Shown: positions 25,041 to 38,879, counted from the stretch's first letter. The stretch: 64,000 nucleotides of DNA from Ecdyonurus torrentis (GCA_949318235.1 OX439133.1:4529990-4593989), one strand, 5' to 3'. Notes: a model not told the origin generated them from the sequence alone. Translations and numbers: made by a program.

Positions 25041-25757
25041 ATGAATAATATTATAGGTTGCAATTTCTATTAAAAGGCGAACATAATTTTTTAATAATTT
25101 GCGCTGTATACAATTATAAATATTATGTTTAAAAATTTCTGAATTTATTTAAAGTTCAATGCCATTATAATATACTGAATCTCACATATCACAGAGTAAT
25201 ACAATTTATACAATGTAAATTAGGTTGTACCAAGTGTTGAGTCAGTGTTTCGGGTCATTCCTTATCAATACCAATGGATAATAGTACCTGCAATACATTG
25301 CCATGTACTGCATAAACGTAATAATAAATGCTCCTGCAACACTTCTTGAAATTTACATTTCGATTTTAACTTTTCAACATTTTGCAATTAAATTGTATAT
25401 ATAAATATTTAATTAATAATGAAAAAAATATATATATTATTACAATTTAAAAACTTATATATTTAATTTTATACATTAACTTTATTAAAAATATTTTTAA
25501 TAAAAAAAAATTAAATAATTTATAATAAATTAAATAAAATATTATAATTGATTATTTATTTACTTAAAAAGTTAATATTTTGTAATATACAAAAATTAAA
25601 TTAAAAATAAGTATTTGAATATTTTAAATTAAAGTTCTAATAGCTTCTTTAAATATAATATTTTTTAGTCGTCTTATACTGCTTTACTATGTTGCAAATT
25701 AGTAACCTTGCATTGGAGCATTAATGTTTTTTTTAGTGGTAAAAAGTTACTGTGCTG

Positions 25758-26048
25758 TAGACCGGTTGCACTCAAATTTAAGAGCCGCCATTGTGCTGGT
25801 TAGGAATACATAGGCCAGAATAGGAAAAACCTCATTTTTATTTTTTTAATAGCAAAAAAAGCTTCAAAGCTCAATCAAAGACTTATTTCTAGCTCCTAAT
25901 AAGCTCGAAGAATATGAGAATTTTTTTTCAGTTGAAATAAACTCTTTTTATGTGAAAATTTAGGAGAAATGATGTTTTCCCTATGCTGGACAATGCATTA
26001 GGCACCACAAACATGGCGACAAAGCGCAAGGATGTGCAAGGGGTCTAT
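25758..26048 (-). mobile_element. Family D MITE
   Basis: TAGACCGGTTGCACTC at the left and GTGCAAGGGGTCTATA at the right, full length and opposite to the copy at 11025. Confidence 0.75.
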
Positions 26049-26904
26049 ACAACATAATGATGATGAATTCTGCACTCTTTTACGTGCAGTAATCACAGTT
26101 TTCTGTACGTTAAAAATATTACATCATGTATCAAACTTTTGAGTCTTAAAAAATAAAATTGTCAAATTTCATAAAAAAACTTATAAAATAAAACTTCTTA
26201 ATAAATTTTAAAAATCTGCCCAAATTTCCTAACATTTTTTTTTTTTTTTTTTTTTTTTTGTGTAAAAAATAAAAGCTATAAAATTTTTATTGTTATTCAA
26301 CTAACAAGCATTATATCATCAATTTCTAGAAAAATAAAAATAAAAAACGGCCTGAAGACAAATTTTTAGTATCAAAATATAAGAAATTTCAAACAATAAA
26401 AAATTTAACCTTGGTTATAAAGATGCCAACATTGTGGAATTTTCATGTCCATCAAAAGTTGTGATAAAATATTCAAATTATTGTTTTGATTTACCATGTT
26501 TGGTGTTGTTTTGTATCATCAACTAGAATCTAGGTCATCGTGACCAACACGGGAGGCGTGTGAATCTCACGAGAGATCATTAATTTACTAGATTATACCC
26601 AACAAACACTTTTCATTGTGTTATCATTTTATAATACGTGTTTTTATTATTAATTGCCTTTTTTATTATTCATTTATTTGTATGATTTTTATAATAGATT
26701 TGTTAGATTTTTACAAGAAATAATAAACAAAACGTAATTTCACGATTTGTATTGAATTTTCACTAATTCATTTTATTATTATTATTATTATTTTTTTTTT
26801 TTTACTCAAGGCTTTTTCTTATGGAAAAACGAATTTTAAATAATTGAGTTCGCAACAATTGAATACGTAATTCATAATAAGTCCCGTAAAATAAAAATGA
26901 TTTC

Positions 26905-27148
26905 TATAAACCCCTTGCACATCCTTGCGCTTTGTGGTACCTAATGTATTGTCCAGTATAGGGGAAACATCATTTCTCCTAATTCTCAGATTCTTCGATC
27001 TTATTAGAAGCTAGAAATAAGACTTTGATTGAGGTTTGAAGCTTCTTTTGCTATTAAAAAAAATAAAAAGGACGTTTTTCCTATGATGGCCTATGTATTC
27101 CTGACCAACAAAATGGCAGCTCTTAAAAATGAGTGCAACCGGTCTATA
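26905..27148 (+). mobile_element. Family D MITE, internally shortened
   Basis: TATAAACCCCTTGCACATCC to GAGTGCAACCGGTCTATA, with about 45 bases missing from the middle. Confidence 0.72.
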
Positions 27149-27154
27149 CAATGC

Positions 27155-27241
27155 ATTTAGATGGAGATTTCAATAGACGCAAAACTCCATGTATAATAAA
27201 TTGAAATAGAGTTTTGCGTCAAATGAAGTCTCCATCTAAAT
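27155..27241. repeat. 87-bp hairpin with 33-bp arms
   Basis: ATTTAGATGGAGA and GACGCAAAACTC in the left arm pair with their complements in the right arm, 30 of 33 positions matching, around a 21-base loop. It could be a tiny MITE or a microRNA-like precursor. It lies just outside a family D element. Confidence 0.6.
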
Positions 27242-27917
27242 TCAATATTATGGCCAAAAACCTTATTATATAGAAATCAAATTTTTAGTAAAAAGACTGT
27301 ACTGTACAAGGCATTTCCTATAAAAATAATTATACAGTTGAAGTAGCTTTCCAGATAGTACAGAAAAGTTTTTTATAAAAAAATAATATTAAGTTCGGAC
27401 GTTTTTTTTTTTTTTTTTTTTTCCTCTTTTTCTTTTCAGCTTATAAACTTAAAGTAATATCAGTCTATACAGCTTGCAGTCAACTTGTGCATAATAATAA
27501 GTAAAGTTCGCCACCATGTTGCAATGATCTTATAATTATATATTACTAACTCCCATGCATTTAATTGCATTCAAAACTTCATAATTATTCTCTTTAATTA
27601 ATGTTAAGTAATATCCTACTTTCATTATGCAAATTAATTTTCATTTATTAAAACTTCACGAGAATCTCAATTACAAAAGACGATCCCGGATGCAGTTTGA
27701 GATTGCATGTGGACACAAAATACGAAATACAAAGCATTTTGCATTTCATCGGCTTGAAGCGTAAACCTCGGTACATGTTATCGCAATAAAATTGCTCAAA
27801 ATTAGGCATATTTATAGAATTTATTTATTATATTTTCTATATATTATGACCTGATTAAGTAAATTTTTCCTTTATTATAAGTAACATATAAAAAATAGAA
27901 AGATACGAAGAATCAAG

Positions 27918-28025
<108 letters not shown>

Positions 28026-28129
28026 TAAAAAAAATGATAACAAGCTTCTTTTTTTTTAATCAATAAAAAATTCTTGCACGCAAGTTTGAAAATCTGTATC
28101 ATTTCATATTTACTATAGAGCATACAAAT

Positions 28130-28560
28130 AATAAATTACATAATTTACATAATTTATGCTAAAATTTCTATCATTATGAATGTTACTTGATTTTGAAATA
28201 GCATAAATAATTATGCTGTATAACATAATATTTATCCTTTTCAGTCCCAGACCCTTTTAAACAATATTTCAGTGTCGTAAATTTTAACCATGTTTTTGTA
28301 CGGCTCTCAGAATGACAAAAATATGTCTCTTTTGTCGATTTATGGTTTAAAGATGCTTTGTCAAGTTTTTTGATGTACAACTCATTGTATATTGGGACTG
28401 AAGAGGTTATGCTATAATAAGGCACATTATACATAGTTGTTAACAAGATGTATATATACATCTTGGTTGTTAATAAAAAAATATACAGTTGACTAAATTA
28501 TTTTGAAAAAACAACGTTGCTGAAAATGAGCTATACGTATATTACAAATTATTACGTATT
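28130..28560. repeat. Family H repeat interrupted by a 171-bp MITE
   Basis: TAATTATGCTGTATAACATA before and GTTATGCTATAATAAGG after the nested element, then GCTGAAAATGAGCTATACG. Confidence 0.5.
28236..28406. mobile_element. 171-bp MITE with TTAT target duplication, nested in family H
   Basis: Inverted ends CCTTTTCAGTCCC and GGGACTGAAGAGG, with TTAT directly outside both (28232-28235, 28407-28410). It interrupts a family H repeat. Confidence 0.68.
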
Positions 28561-29048
28561 TATTTTTGTCCGAGTGATGAGTGAATAAAAATTAAAACAA
28601 ACAAAAAGTTTCGTCATTTATTTTTCTTCTTTACGAAATTAATTTTTCATGGTCAAACAAAAACGGTTTTTACAACAGTTTTGGTGAACATTTTTCAATA
28701 ATAATCATAAACATATTATATAATACTGTAATTTCATTTTCTCATTTTTACTAAATAATATATTATTATTAAATAAGTAGGGGTCAAATATTAACTTTTT
28801 GCCTTTGACTCATGAAAGTGCATGAGGGATTTAAATTAAGCAAAAATATGTAAATTGCTTTTAAAATTGAAAAATAATATAAACAAAAGAAATTAATGTT
28901 AATTTAATAATTTTTTTCACATTTTAAAAGTTCTGTTAATTTATAAAAGTAAATTAAATTATTTAATTCTACAAGCACGTTTTAGATTAAACTAATAAAA
29001 TTTATGATTCAAAAATATAACATGAATATATTATATAAATGTATACGT

Positions 29049-29335
29049 ATAGGGTGGTTGCATTCATGTTAAAGTCGACGCCATAAGTGAATATAAATAA
29101 CATGCTGGGCCAATATGGAAAAATGACTCATTTTGCCAGTTTAAAATTCTTAGGAAATTTTTTGAGAACATTTATGCTGTTAGGTTAGGTTTTCAAGTAT
29201 GCGAGAAAAATAATAGTAACAACAAAAAATTTACTTATTTTTAGCGAGAATCCACGTTTGTCCCATACTAAAGCAATGTTATTTGTTGCTCAATTATGGC
29301 ATCGAAGTGCATTTATTATGACGTCATGCGCACAC
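29049..29335 (+). mobile_element. Family C MITE ending in a microsatellite
   Basis: TATAGGGTGGTTGCATTCAT at the left and TATGACGTCATGCGCACA at the right. The last bases give way to a (GA)n array instead of the expected CCCTATA terminus. Confidence 0.68.
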
Positions 29336-29336
29336 T

Positions 29337-29675
<339 letters not shown>

Positions 29676-30695
29676 TGGACGGAAAGAAAAAAACATTATA
29701 GAGAGCAACAAGAATCGTTTTTATTTTTTTACTTCATTTTATTTCTTTCCTATTATGCTAAAAGTTCTTTAAGTGCGTCGCATATTATTCAAATTAGGGT
29801 CAGATCATCTCGCCTTGTTTGTAACAGTTAATTGACTTGAAATTTGAAAACATGCACCATGTTAATTTAATATTGTTTCGTGAGTGAAGCCTTATATTAT
29901 TACTTTTTAAATTAATAAAATGAAGTAAGTTTATAGAAATATTAACACAATTCATGTTATGTAAACTATTATACACTAATGTACGAATACTAACCTATTA
30001 AATAGCACGATTTGCATTAGATTATCATTATTATTAATTATATAGTAATTATTATTACTATTATTATTTTTTTTCATAAGCTTAAACAAAAATAGATTGT
30101 ATTATAATATTTATGCTAATATACTGTTATTCACATTATTTTCTTACAAATTATGCTTTGCAGATCCAACAAATGGCATTTTGATATAGATGTTAATAAT
30201 TATAATTATATTAGAAAACTTTGCTTTATTTTTAAATATTTATTTAATCAAAATTAAGATATTTTAAATTTAATCATCGATTTTTGCCAATATTCAAATT
30301 ATTCCAATACATTGAATAATGTTTTGTATCACAACGTAATATTACTAATAAAACCAATATCAAAAATATTTTAAATTGTTAATTTAAGTTATATTTATTG
30401 ACAAGAACTGTACTTGCAAACTAGATTTTTTTTTATATAAATATTTGATAGTAAAAAAAAAAAAAAAAAAAAATTATAAAAGATTAAATAAATAAAGCTT
30501 TTTTCTCCCTAATCTGAATAAAGGTCATATCATAGTTTTTTTACAAGGGTTATAGTGTTATTTTGACTTGTAAATGTCAGCAAAGAGTATGTATAGTAAG
30601 ATAAGTCTTGAATCATCGAGATACGAGTTGTCTTCAAATTTATTTTTTTATGCGTGATAGCTTTCTTCAAATTGTCTTATTTTTACAACTCCATC
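29676..30695. other. AT-rich DNA without recognisable genes
   Basis: Only simple A/T runs, for example the poly(A) near 30453. Confidence 0.6.
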
Positions 30696-31119
30696 TTAAG
30701 ATTGGGCAGACCATTGGGGGTGTCAGCGACAGTGGTGCCATCTCTTGGTGAAACTATTTTCCTTTATTACGGGCAAAATACCTAGCCTAGCTGACTCAAA
30801 TCATAACTATTATCTAGAACAATATAAAATCTATTAAATTATTTTTGATTTGTGAGTCTACATTAAGCCCAACACGGAAAAAACTATATCGGAAAATTTG
30901 TTATATCTAGTTCCTAAACTTGTCAATAGATGGCCTAAAAAAATTTTAAATATAGTTTTTTTGGGGTGCCAATGAAAATTGAGACCTGGGGATTTTTTAA
31001 TAATTTCTGTTAAATCCAATCTAGATAATAGTTATAAATTCAAGACAATATTGCTGCAACTTTTCTCATGAAAAATTATTGAAAATTCAAATGGGATCAA
31101 ATGGTCGGCCCAACCTTAA
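30696..31119. mobile_element. TTAA-bordered MITE (family L, single copy)
   Basis: TTAAGATTGGGCAGACCATT at the left, AATGGTCGGCCCAACCTTAA at the right. An internal perfect 16-bp inverted pair ATAACTATTATCTAGA and its complement lies further in. 424 bp, no coding capacity. Confidence 0.72.
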
Positions 31120-31393
31120 CGTACAATTTCTGATACAGATTATGAAAGTTTAAAATAAAATAGTTTCATGCTACAACATTTAATGCGACCAATTTTAGAC
31201 TTTGTAACTTTAAATACAGATTAAAGTCAATATTCAAATTAGTCCATTTAATTGAAAAATATTTTATAATGTGGCGTAATATTTTCAATAAAACCAATAA
31301 AAAAATTATCTAGAAATATTAGTTTTTTCTTTTATAGTTATTGACATTATAAAATACTATGAATATTTTTAATATACGCGGTCAAAAATAAAT

Positions 31394-31547
31394 TACTAGT
31401 AAAGGAACAATGTTTCTAAGCCGACTTTAAGCAATTCTGGTCACATCCGCTTCCGTTTCTACTTACTCGGCATGCGCAGTACGTCGAAACGGAAGCGGAT
31501 GTGAATGCAATCGCTTATAGTCAGCCTCAAACAACAGTTGTTCCTTT
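31394..31547. mobile_element. Family E short palindromic MITE
   Basis: ACTAGTAAAGGAACAA to GTTGTTCCTTTT, with CATCCGCTTCCGTTTC and its exact complement in the inner arms around CATGCGC. Confidence 0.77.
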
Positions 31548-31562
31548 TTTTGCCATTTTATT

Positions 31563-31776
31563 TTAGTACAATTTGTTTAATACAACATGATTTACTGCAT
31601 AGTAAATATGTTAAAAATAAATATAAGTAGCAAAAACATTATGGTGTACAGTGTAATTCTTTCTATTGTTCTACTTTATAATGCTATAATGCTGCTCGAT
31701 TCTGCATAAAATAGTATTATAATGCTATAATGTCATAAATGCAGCAAAAATAATGTAATTTATATTTTCTGTGTGT
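31563..31776. repeat. Family H repeat, diverged
   Basis: TTTGTTTAATACAACATGAT to AATGTAATTTATATTTTCTG. Confidence 0.45.
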
Positions 31777-32049
31777 CCAATTGTACGTAAACAAAATTCA
31801 TCCAAATAATAATAATTATATAAAGTTAAAAATACATTTTCTGCTTAGTCACGGATCAAGAGGTCTTCAATATTTTGTTATCAAAGCCAATTACTTCACA
31901 TGACATGACATCAAAATTGTGGGTTCAACTTTTTTATTTCAGAGAGAAGAGATTTCTTACCATATCTGCATGGGAAAAATTAAGTACGTAATTTATGCTG
32001 CGTTGAATAATTTCTATATTTTAGAGCATAAATGTTGCCATATGTGAGC

Positions 32050-32272
32050 ATACCGTGCAAATTAATTTTATATGATTTTTGGAAATTTTAAGTCCATAAG
32101 GCACAATGTTAATTTCAATATTTTTTTTCTTTTTTTAGAGACAGTCAAACATCTTGACATTTTTATCACGGCTAGATGTGATCCTTAGCTACAAAATGAC
32201 ACAAAATTTAGACCCAAAACACTTCTATTTTTTTTTTTTTTTAGATATTAGGTCGGTACTCTACTCCCTTAA
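32050..32272. mobile_element. Family F fragment
   Basis: Right two-thirds: GAAATTTTAAGTCCATAAGG through CTCTACTCCCTTAA. The left end is replaced by a family H fragment. Confidence 0.62.
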
Positions 32273-33118
32273 TTCATTCTCCAATTTATTTTAAGAGGCC
32301 AGTTCACTCGATGCAGTAAGTTTGATTGTATGTATGATCTGCATTTAAAATCATTAAATTTCATACAGAGATATTTAAAATACTGCATATAAAAAAATCT
32401 TGCACCATATCATTATTATTATTGCGTTTTACCATTAAATTAAAATAAATTAAAAAAAAAAAAAAAAAAAAAAACGCAATTTAAACAATGCATTATACAG
32501 CAATTTTATTGCACAAAAACCTAAGTGTATATAAATAGAAATTTCATACACTAAAATTTACTGCCCCTTTGTTAAAAGAACTTAAAAAAAAAAAAAAAAA
32601 AAATTGTATACAAAAACACACGACATTTTGAATTAACCCATTATAGTGAGCGCTAATTATTCTATCTATAAAAAAAATCCGCTTATGTCATAATGCTAAT
32701 TTTAAATCCTGCATGCTTTCCTCTTCAAATAACAGTCAAGGTTATAAAACGATCAAACATTTTTTTATAATATAATATTTATACATATTTGTTCCACCCA
32801 AACATAATGCCTGAAAAATATTTATAGACGTGTATTATCAAACAATAAGCGAGCGACTTGGACAAAGGGAGATATTTAATAATTTGAGAGAACAATGCAG
32901 TTGAGTTTGCACGACATTGTAAATAATAACTTCACGTAATTGCACGTAATTTCCATGTCATTCTATATTTTTTATTTTTCTCTCGTATACCATAATACGG
33001 GTGGTCCTATGTAGGAAAAAAAAAAAAAAAAAAAAAAGTAATGATAAAATTCAAATCTTAATTATACTATTTATTTAAATTCTTGTAAAATTCCTTAAAG
33101 GCAATTAGCTACTGCAGG
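32273..33118. other. AT-rich DNA with poly(A) runs
   Basis: Poly(A) near 32454, 32585 and 33017. Nothing else recognised. Confidence 0.55.
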
Positions 33119-33298
33119 TTTTGACTAAAAAGTTGTAAAGAAAGACAAATATCTGAAATTTTGCACAGTGATACATTAGGATAAATATATATTCAAAAAT
33201 GTAAAAAATTTGGGGTCACTATGATAGTTTTTAAATTATGATTCTTTGAATTTTTAGTCCCATAAGAGCTCGTGTTAATTTCAATGATAATTTCAAAA
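33119..33298 (-). mobile_element. Family G fragment
   Basis: Same landmarks as 2996-3150, continuing to TTTTAGTCCCATAAGAGCTC. Confidence 0.5.
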
Positions 33299-34451
33299 GG
33301 CACCATAAAAGTTTGGATATTCTATTTAGATTTTGAGTTGCAATATACGCCATCTGAATACAATTCGTAATTATAACACAATAATTAACAATTTGCTGTG
33401 CAAGTGTAAGTGTAAACATATACTTTTTATAGATATTTATACAGTACTGATTAAATTAGATTAAAATTATGTAAAAATGAAAATACACATGGCTAAAGTT
33501 GTGTTCACACATTATATATATATATTTTTTTTACAAAAAACAAAATAAAATACTGATAAAAATGAAGTAAAAATATATTATATAATTACAAAATAATAAT
33601 ATTTAATAAAATATTTAAATAATGTAATTAAAAAATATATAGATATCTAAAAAAAAAACATCTCCAAAAGTATTTTTAACTTTTATTTTTCTTTATAGTT
33701 AATTAAGACATTTATTTGTTATTATATCTCATATTACATCACTTGATATATTAGTACAAATCAAGATCAAACTTCCATCAATTTCGTGCTCCATTCACTT
33801 CAATTACCAATAATTGGATTGCGTCGATATAAATTTGATTTATTGACATTTGAAATATGATATCTCAATTTTATAATTTATTATATTATTGCGTTATAAT
33901 GCAATTATTAAAATAACATTTATGTGTTTTATCAACTTGAACTTCGATATGATTCATCATTTTAGAGGAATTATACACCTTTTGTATTGACCCATATATA
34001 GAAAAATAAATTTCAATACAATTTGAAAAACAAATATGTATACAATTATTTTTAAAATGCTTGTATTTTAATACATCAATATTTCCTATCAATTTTGCTT
34101 GTATTTTTTATTATTTATAAAATTAACAGTATGAATTGTTATATGATATAATTCATACTAGAAAAAAAAAAAAAAAAAAAAAAAAAAGGCAAATCTGAAT
34201 TTTTAAATGCTAAAATTATTTATTATTATAGTGGTTGTATAATATATTAATATTATAAACTAAAAATGATATACTCATAAATATTTATAATATAATAGAA
34301 GGCTTGTTTGCAACTCTAAATATTAAAAGTTGCACAATACCTACTTTTTTGACATTATTTCCAGATCCATGACTATAAGAGAGAAAATGTTAAAAAAATT
34401 AAACTGAATAATAAAAAATTATAATAATAATACATAATTGACGATTAACTA

Positions 34452-34852
34452 TTAAGGTGGGATCAAGTACTGCGGGATTTGACTAAAAAATTGTAAAGAA
34501 AAGTCTGAAAATTTTCACTTCAAAAAAAAAAAAAAAAAAAAATAGGGAGTCACCTAGATCATACTAGATTTTAAATTATGATTTTTGGAAGTTTTAGTCC
34601 CATAAGAGTCTATTTTAATTTCAATAATTATTTTATCCCTTATCTGATGGTCAAGGATTCTTAAAATTTTATCATGGGTAGCTGTTACTAGAGTCCTAGA
34701 AGGGGGAGTATACGCGCATGCATTGTTGGGGTTACATGCCCTAAAAATACTCCCCCCTTCTAGGACTCTAGCTGTTACTATTAACTTTCAAATGGTATCG
34801 TAAAATTTTGCAGTTTTCTTTATATATTTTGAGATACAAGTCATCTACCTAC
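34452..34852 (-). mobile_element. Family G MITE containing an 82-bp hAT MITE
   Basis: Begins TTAAGGTGGGATCAAGTAC and reads through TTTTATCATGGGTAGCTGTT. Split by the element at 34689-34770. Confidence 0.68.
34689..34770. mobile_element. 82-bp hAT-type MITE with 8-bp target duplication
   Basis: Inverted ends TAGAGTCCTAGAAGGGGG and CCCCCCTTCTAGGACTCTA enclose about 40 bases. The flanks are the perfect 8-bp duplication GCTGTTAC (34681-34688, 34771-34778). Removing the insert restores the family G consensus, proving a nested insertion. Confidence 0.85.
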
Positions 34853-35689
34853 TATCTTTACAGTCAGAGTTTAGAGCTTATAATTAAAATGCATTAACTT
34901 CCTAATTTAGTAATTTAATGTAATAATGGCTACAATAGTAATTTTTTCATGATGTTATTATATGATGATACTCTGCAGTCTGTAGATTTCAGTTAATCTA
35001 AAATTTCTCAGTTATCGAATCACAAAGTTATTAAAATATAAATATATTTTTATAATAATATTAAAAAAATTGGAATAAATTTTTAAATGTTTATTATTGT
35101 ATAAAAAATTAAACAGCATTAAATTTTTAAAAAACAAAAAAAAATTATTTTCAAAATTAATATAATAATATAAATTAATAACAATAATTAGTAATTATAA
35201 TTTCATTATATATTTTTTTTCTTTTATGAAATAAATGTTGTATAATATTGCTTTAAGTGATAGGAATGGTCCATCGCGATGACGTATGATGTTAAACATT
35301 TAATAAGATGAACCTTGAAGATGATACTTAGAAAAACAACGCAAAGTCAAGGATGGGGAAAACATCAGTTAATATATTGTCGATCTATTGTGAAGGTTTT
35401 CAAATAAAAAGACAACAATTCAATTTTTTATATTTCTATATATCTTAATATTGAAAGTTTTTAAATAAAAAGATAATGCTACACAGTGATTGGTTTTTAA
35501 TGATTTCACTGTAATAGATTTATCCTAAATTATTAGAATATCTCATTTAATCTCAAGGACTTCATCTTTTTAATTAGCATTTATTTTAATTTAATGATGA
35601 AGTAAAAAAAAAAAAAAAATTAATGTTATTTTTTTAAGAATTTTTTTCTACTTGTAAAGCATTACTATTTTATAGTTGGACGTTTTTAC
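34853..35689. other. AT-rich DNA with an A+T block
   Basis: Almost pure A+T at about 35030-35230. No gene seen. Confidence 0.5.
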
Positions 35690-36017
35690 TATTAGGTTTA
35701 TGCATTCATATTAAAGTCGACGACATATGTGAGCACTAAATAACATATGGGACGGTATAGGGAAATGACAAATGACTCATTTAGCCAGTTTAAAAATACT
35801 TAGCAATATATTTGAGAGCATTGATGCTGTTTAAAAATTCAATTAAATTTTTAAAAGTACATATTATGTGAGAAAAAATTGTAACCATGAAAAATTAGCT
35901 AATTTTTCAAATTAAATCGCCATAAAAGACGTTTTTCCTTTGAAGCAATGTTATTCATTGCTCCAGAATGGCGTCGAAGCGCATTCAGTATGGCGTCTTG
36001 AGCATATACACCCTATA
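35690..36017 (+). mobile_element. Family C MITE
   Basis: ATTAGGTTTATGCATTCAT at the left and GCATATACACCCTATA at the right. The central GAGAGCATTGATGC is conserved and the CRE is lost. Confidence 0.68.
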
Positions 36018-36243
36018 AGTCACGAAAATCACTAATAATAAACATCTATACGTACAGCTGAAAAAATTACAGGTGGCGCAGGAAAAAATTATGGTCCTTA
36101 AATTTCCTATATCCTTAGACGTCTCGGAATTTTTTTTTATTTATTTATTATTATTATTTTTTAAAGTAAACTACACGCACTGCACTGATAGGTCGAAAGT
36201 ATTTTAATATAAGCTATGAGTATTAGCCACAATTTTACATGTT

Positions 36244-36546
36244 TTAAAGGCATAGAACACCTTGAACAAAAAATATATGTGTAATATCCTAACAAACCTG
36301 AAAATCAACGTTGATTTGGCCAGAGTTATTGATTTCTAATTTATTTTTCATCCACATCTGCCAAATTATTTTACATTTCCGTCCACAAGCGCGTAAAACA
36401 ATCGAGCTGTGACGTCATTGCCCACTCGCGCCAATTTGTGAATGGAAAATAAATTAGAAATCAATGACCCGCCAAATCAATGTTGATTTTCAGGTTTGTT
36501 AGGATACTAGACATGTTTTTTTGTTCAAGGTGTTCTATGCCTTTAA
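36244..36546. mobile_element. Family A MITE
   Basis: TTAAAGGCATAGAACACC at the left end and its complement at the right, with TTAA at both borders. One TGACGTCA is intact and the other arm is mutated. Confidence 0.78.
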
Positions 36547-37339
36547 GAAATAATAGTTTAACAAAAATTTTCACCACCACTCAAAATCCATCACTAAAAA
36601 AAAAAGTACTATTAAGTACCTACATTTTACTTAGACATATATATTTAAAAATGTCTGCAAACTTTTTAAATTTAGAACAAATTACATAAGACGAGATGAA
36701 AGAAAAAAAATTAATATTTCTACTTGAAAAGGTGAAGGATTATACTACTTTAATGATTTTTAATTTTTAATTTTATATTTACTAATTAAAGAAAATTACT
36801 TTCTTACGTTTGCTTAATTACAGATTTGATTTATTTGTGATTTATTTGTTGTTTATTACTTTGAGTTGAGCTTGTTAAAGAGCGGTAATAAGGTCAACAC
36901 AGTAGTCGCTTACTTTTCATATTCACAAGAGCTACTACACATTTACATAACTAACAAAATGAATAATAATAAAAAATATCATAAAAAAATGAATACAGAT
37001 CAAAAAGGTTAAAAAAAATTAGAAATTAAATTTTTTTTTTATTATTAAATTTTATAACACGTGTGATATAACATTATTTTGTAATGTTTCTGTTATTATT
37101 ATTATTTAATTTAGAGCTGTGAAAGTAACCGGTTTTACATAGAACTTAGTTTTTCATGTCAATTGATAAATGATCGGTTTGTGTTTGTATAAATGAGGAG
37201 AAATAAAAAAACTAAAAAAAAAAAAAATGCTGTTTTTTTATTTTTATTTATTTTTGTTATTTTTTTTACTTTAGAAGTCGAAAATTGAGCAGTATTTCGT
37301 ATTTTACCTTATTTAAATGAAATATTCGCCATTTATTTT
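36547..37339. other. AT-rich DNA without recognisable genes
   Basis: Simple A/T sequence only. Confidence 0.55.
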
Positions 37340-37654
37340 GTATGGTGCATCCGCATGACATCATATCGCAGTTAATACTTAATGCGCTTCGAAGCCATAC
37401 AGGAGCAATGAATAACATTGCTTAGCATGGGACAAACGTAATTTGTAGCTATTTTATTTGGGAAATTATTTTTTTTTGTCTTATTTATTATTTGTCTTTC
37501 ATACTAGAAAACCTAATTAGCAACATCAATTATGATCTCACAAATATTGTTTAGTATTTTAAAAGTGCAAAATGTATAATTTTCCTATACTGAACCATGT
37601 TATTTAGTGCTCACATATGGCGTCGACTTTTATATGAATGCAACAGCCACACTA
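37340..37654 (-). mobile_element. Family C MITE
   Basis: GCATCCGCATGACATCATAT at the left and GACTTTTATATGAATGCAAC at the right. It joins a family B element at its right end. Confidence 0.65.
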
Positions 37655-37974
37655 TTAAAGCCATAGACCACATAAAACAACATGTGCCTTTTAATGAATA
37701 AACATGAAATGGGATCTTCAAAATTGATGACAATTTTTACCACGAGAGAGCATGAAAAAGCTGTAAAGTATGCAATTTGCTTGGAAACTCATGTTTATGA
37801 CGTCAGAAACATGCAAAAATTAGTATGAAAATCTTGTGCGGGTTGCATAAATCAAATTTTCTGATCACACGTGGCTACAGTTGGGTTTTGAGACTAACTA
37901 AAGTTATTTATGTAAGTCCTATCAAGTGTTTTGTGATACAAATGCTTATGTTTTCTTCTGGTCTATTCCTTTAA
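37655..37974 (-). mobile_element. Family B MITE abutting a family C copy
   Basis: TTAAAGCCATAGACCAC to GGTCTATTCCTTTAA, with TTAA at both ends and one TGACGTCA. Confidence 0.77.
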
Positions 37975-38435
37975 TAATAATAGTGACCGTATAATATTTA
38001 ATAAAAAATATATAAATTAAAAAAAAAAAAAAAAACTTGACCCAATTAGGCGTGTCTAAAAATTTAGTACACACAATTGCTCATGTAATAGTAAAGTATA
38101 ATAATTTACTTATAAGTATATAATATCCATATCTTTTTTATATATTATATAATATTGTTTAGTGATATTATAATAAATATCAATGGTGGGCGTTTTCTTC
38201 TTCTTATATAATAAATATAATATCAGCACATTTCTCTCGTGAACTAGAATCGTGAATCATAACAGGATCTCAATCAATCCTCAGCCTTGGGCTCTCAAAA
38301 TTACGTAACATTAACTGACCTCTCCTAATATTTAGGATCAAACGTTTCACGACGGCTTTATGCATTTTTAGTAAGAATTTTTGTAAACTATTAAAGGCAG
38401 AAAACCATTTTTAGCATTATAATATTAGAATAATA

Positions 38436-38759
38436 ATGAAAGGTATAGACAATAAGAAAATAAGCATTTGCATCACAAAATGCTTGATAGGACTTGCATA
38501 AATAACATTGATCTCTGTCTTGAAACCCAACTGTAGCAGTGATCAGAAAATTTTGATTTATGCAACCCATACAACATACAGTAATTTTTTCTTGTTTTTG
38601 ACGTCATAAACAGAAATATTCACGCAAATGGCACACTTTACAGCTATTTTCCGCTCTCGTATGGGGCCACGTTTACATGTCTGGTAAAAATTATCATCAG
38701 TTTTGTTGATTTAGTGTTTATAATCTAAAGAAAATGTTTCGTGTGGTCTATGCCTTTAA
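38436..38759 (+). mobile_element. Family B MITE
   Basis: TGAAAGGTATAGACAA to GTGGTCTATGCCTTTAA, with a TGACGTCA near 38600. Confidence 0.73.
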
Positions 38760-38879
38760 CAATCGGGAAGGTGGAACAGTGCCTTATAAATAATAGGAGT
38801 TAAAAAAAAAAAAAAAAAAAAAGTAAGTTATTCCATGTTTTAGTTATCGCCACGGTCATCCCGTTAGAGCCTACGACAC

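Noticed and set aside
26524..26600. Possible tRNA-like segment near GTGTGAATCTCACG
   Set aside because: No consensus B box or acceptor-stem pairing could be traced.
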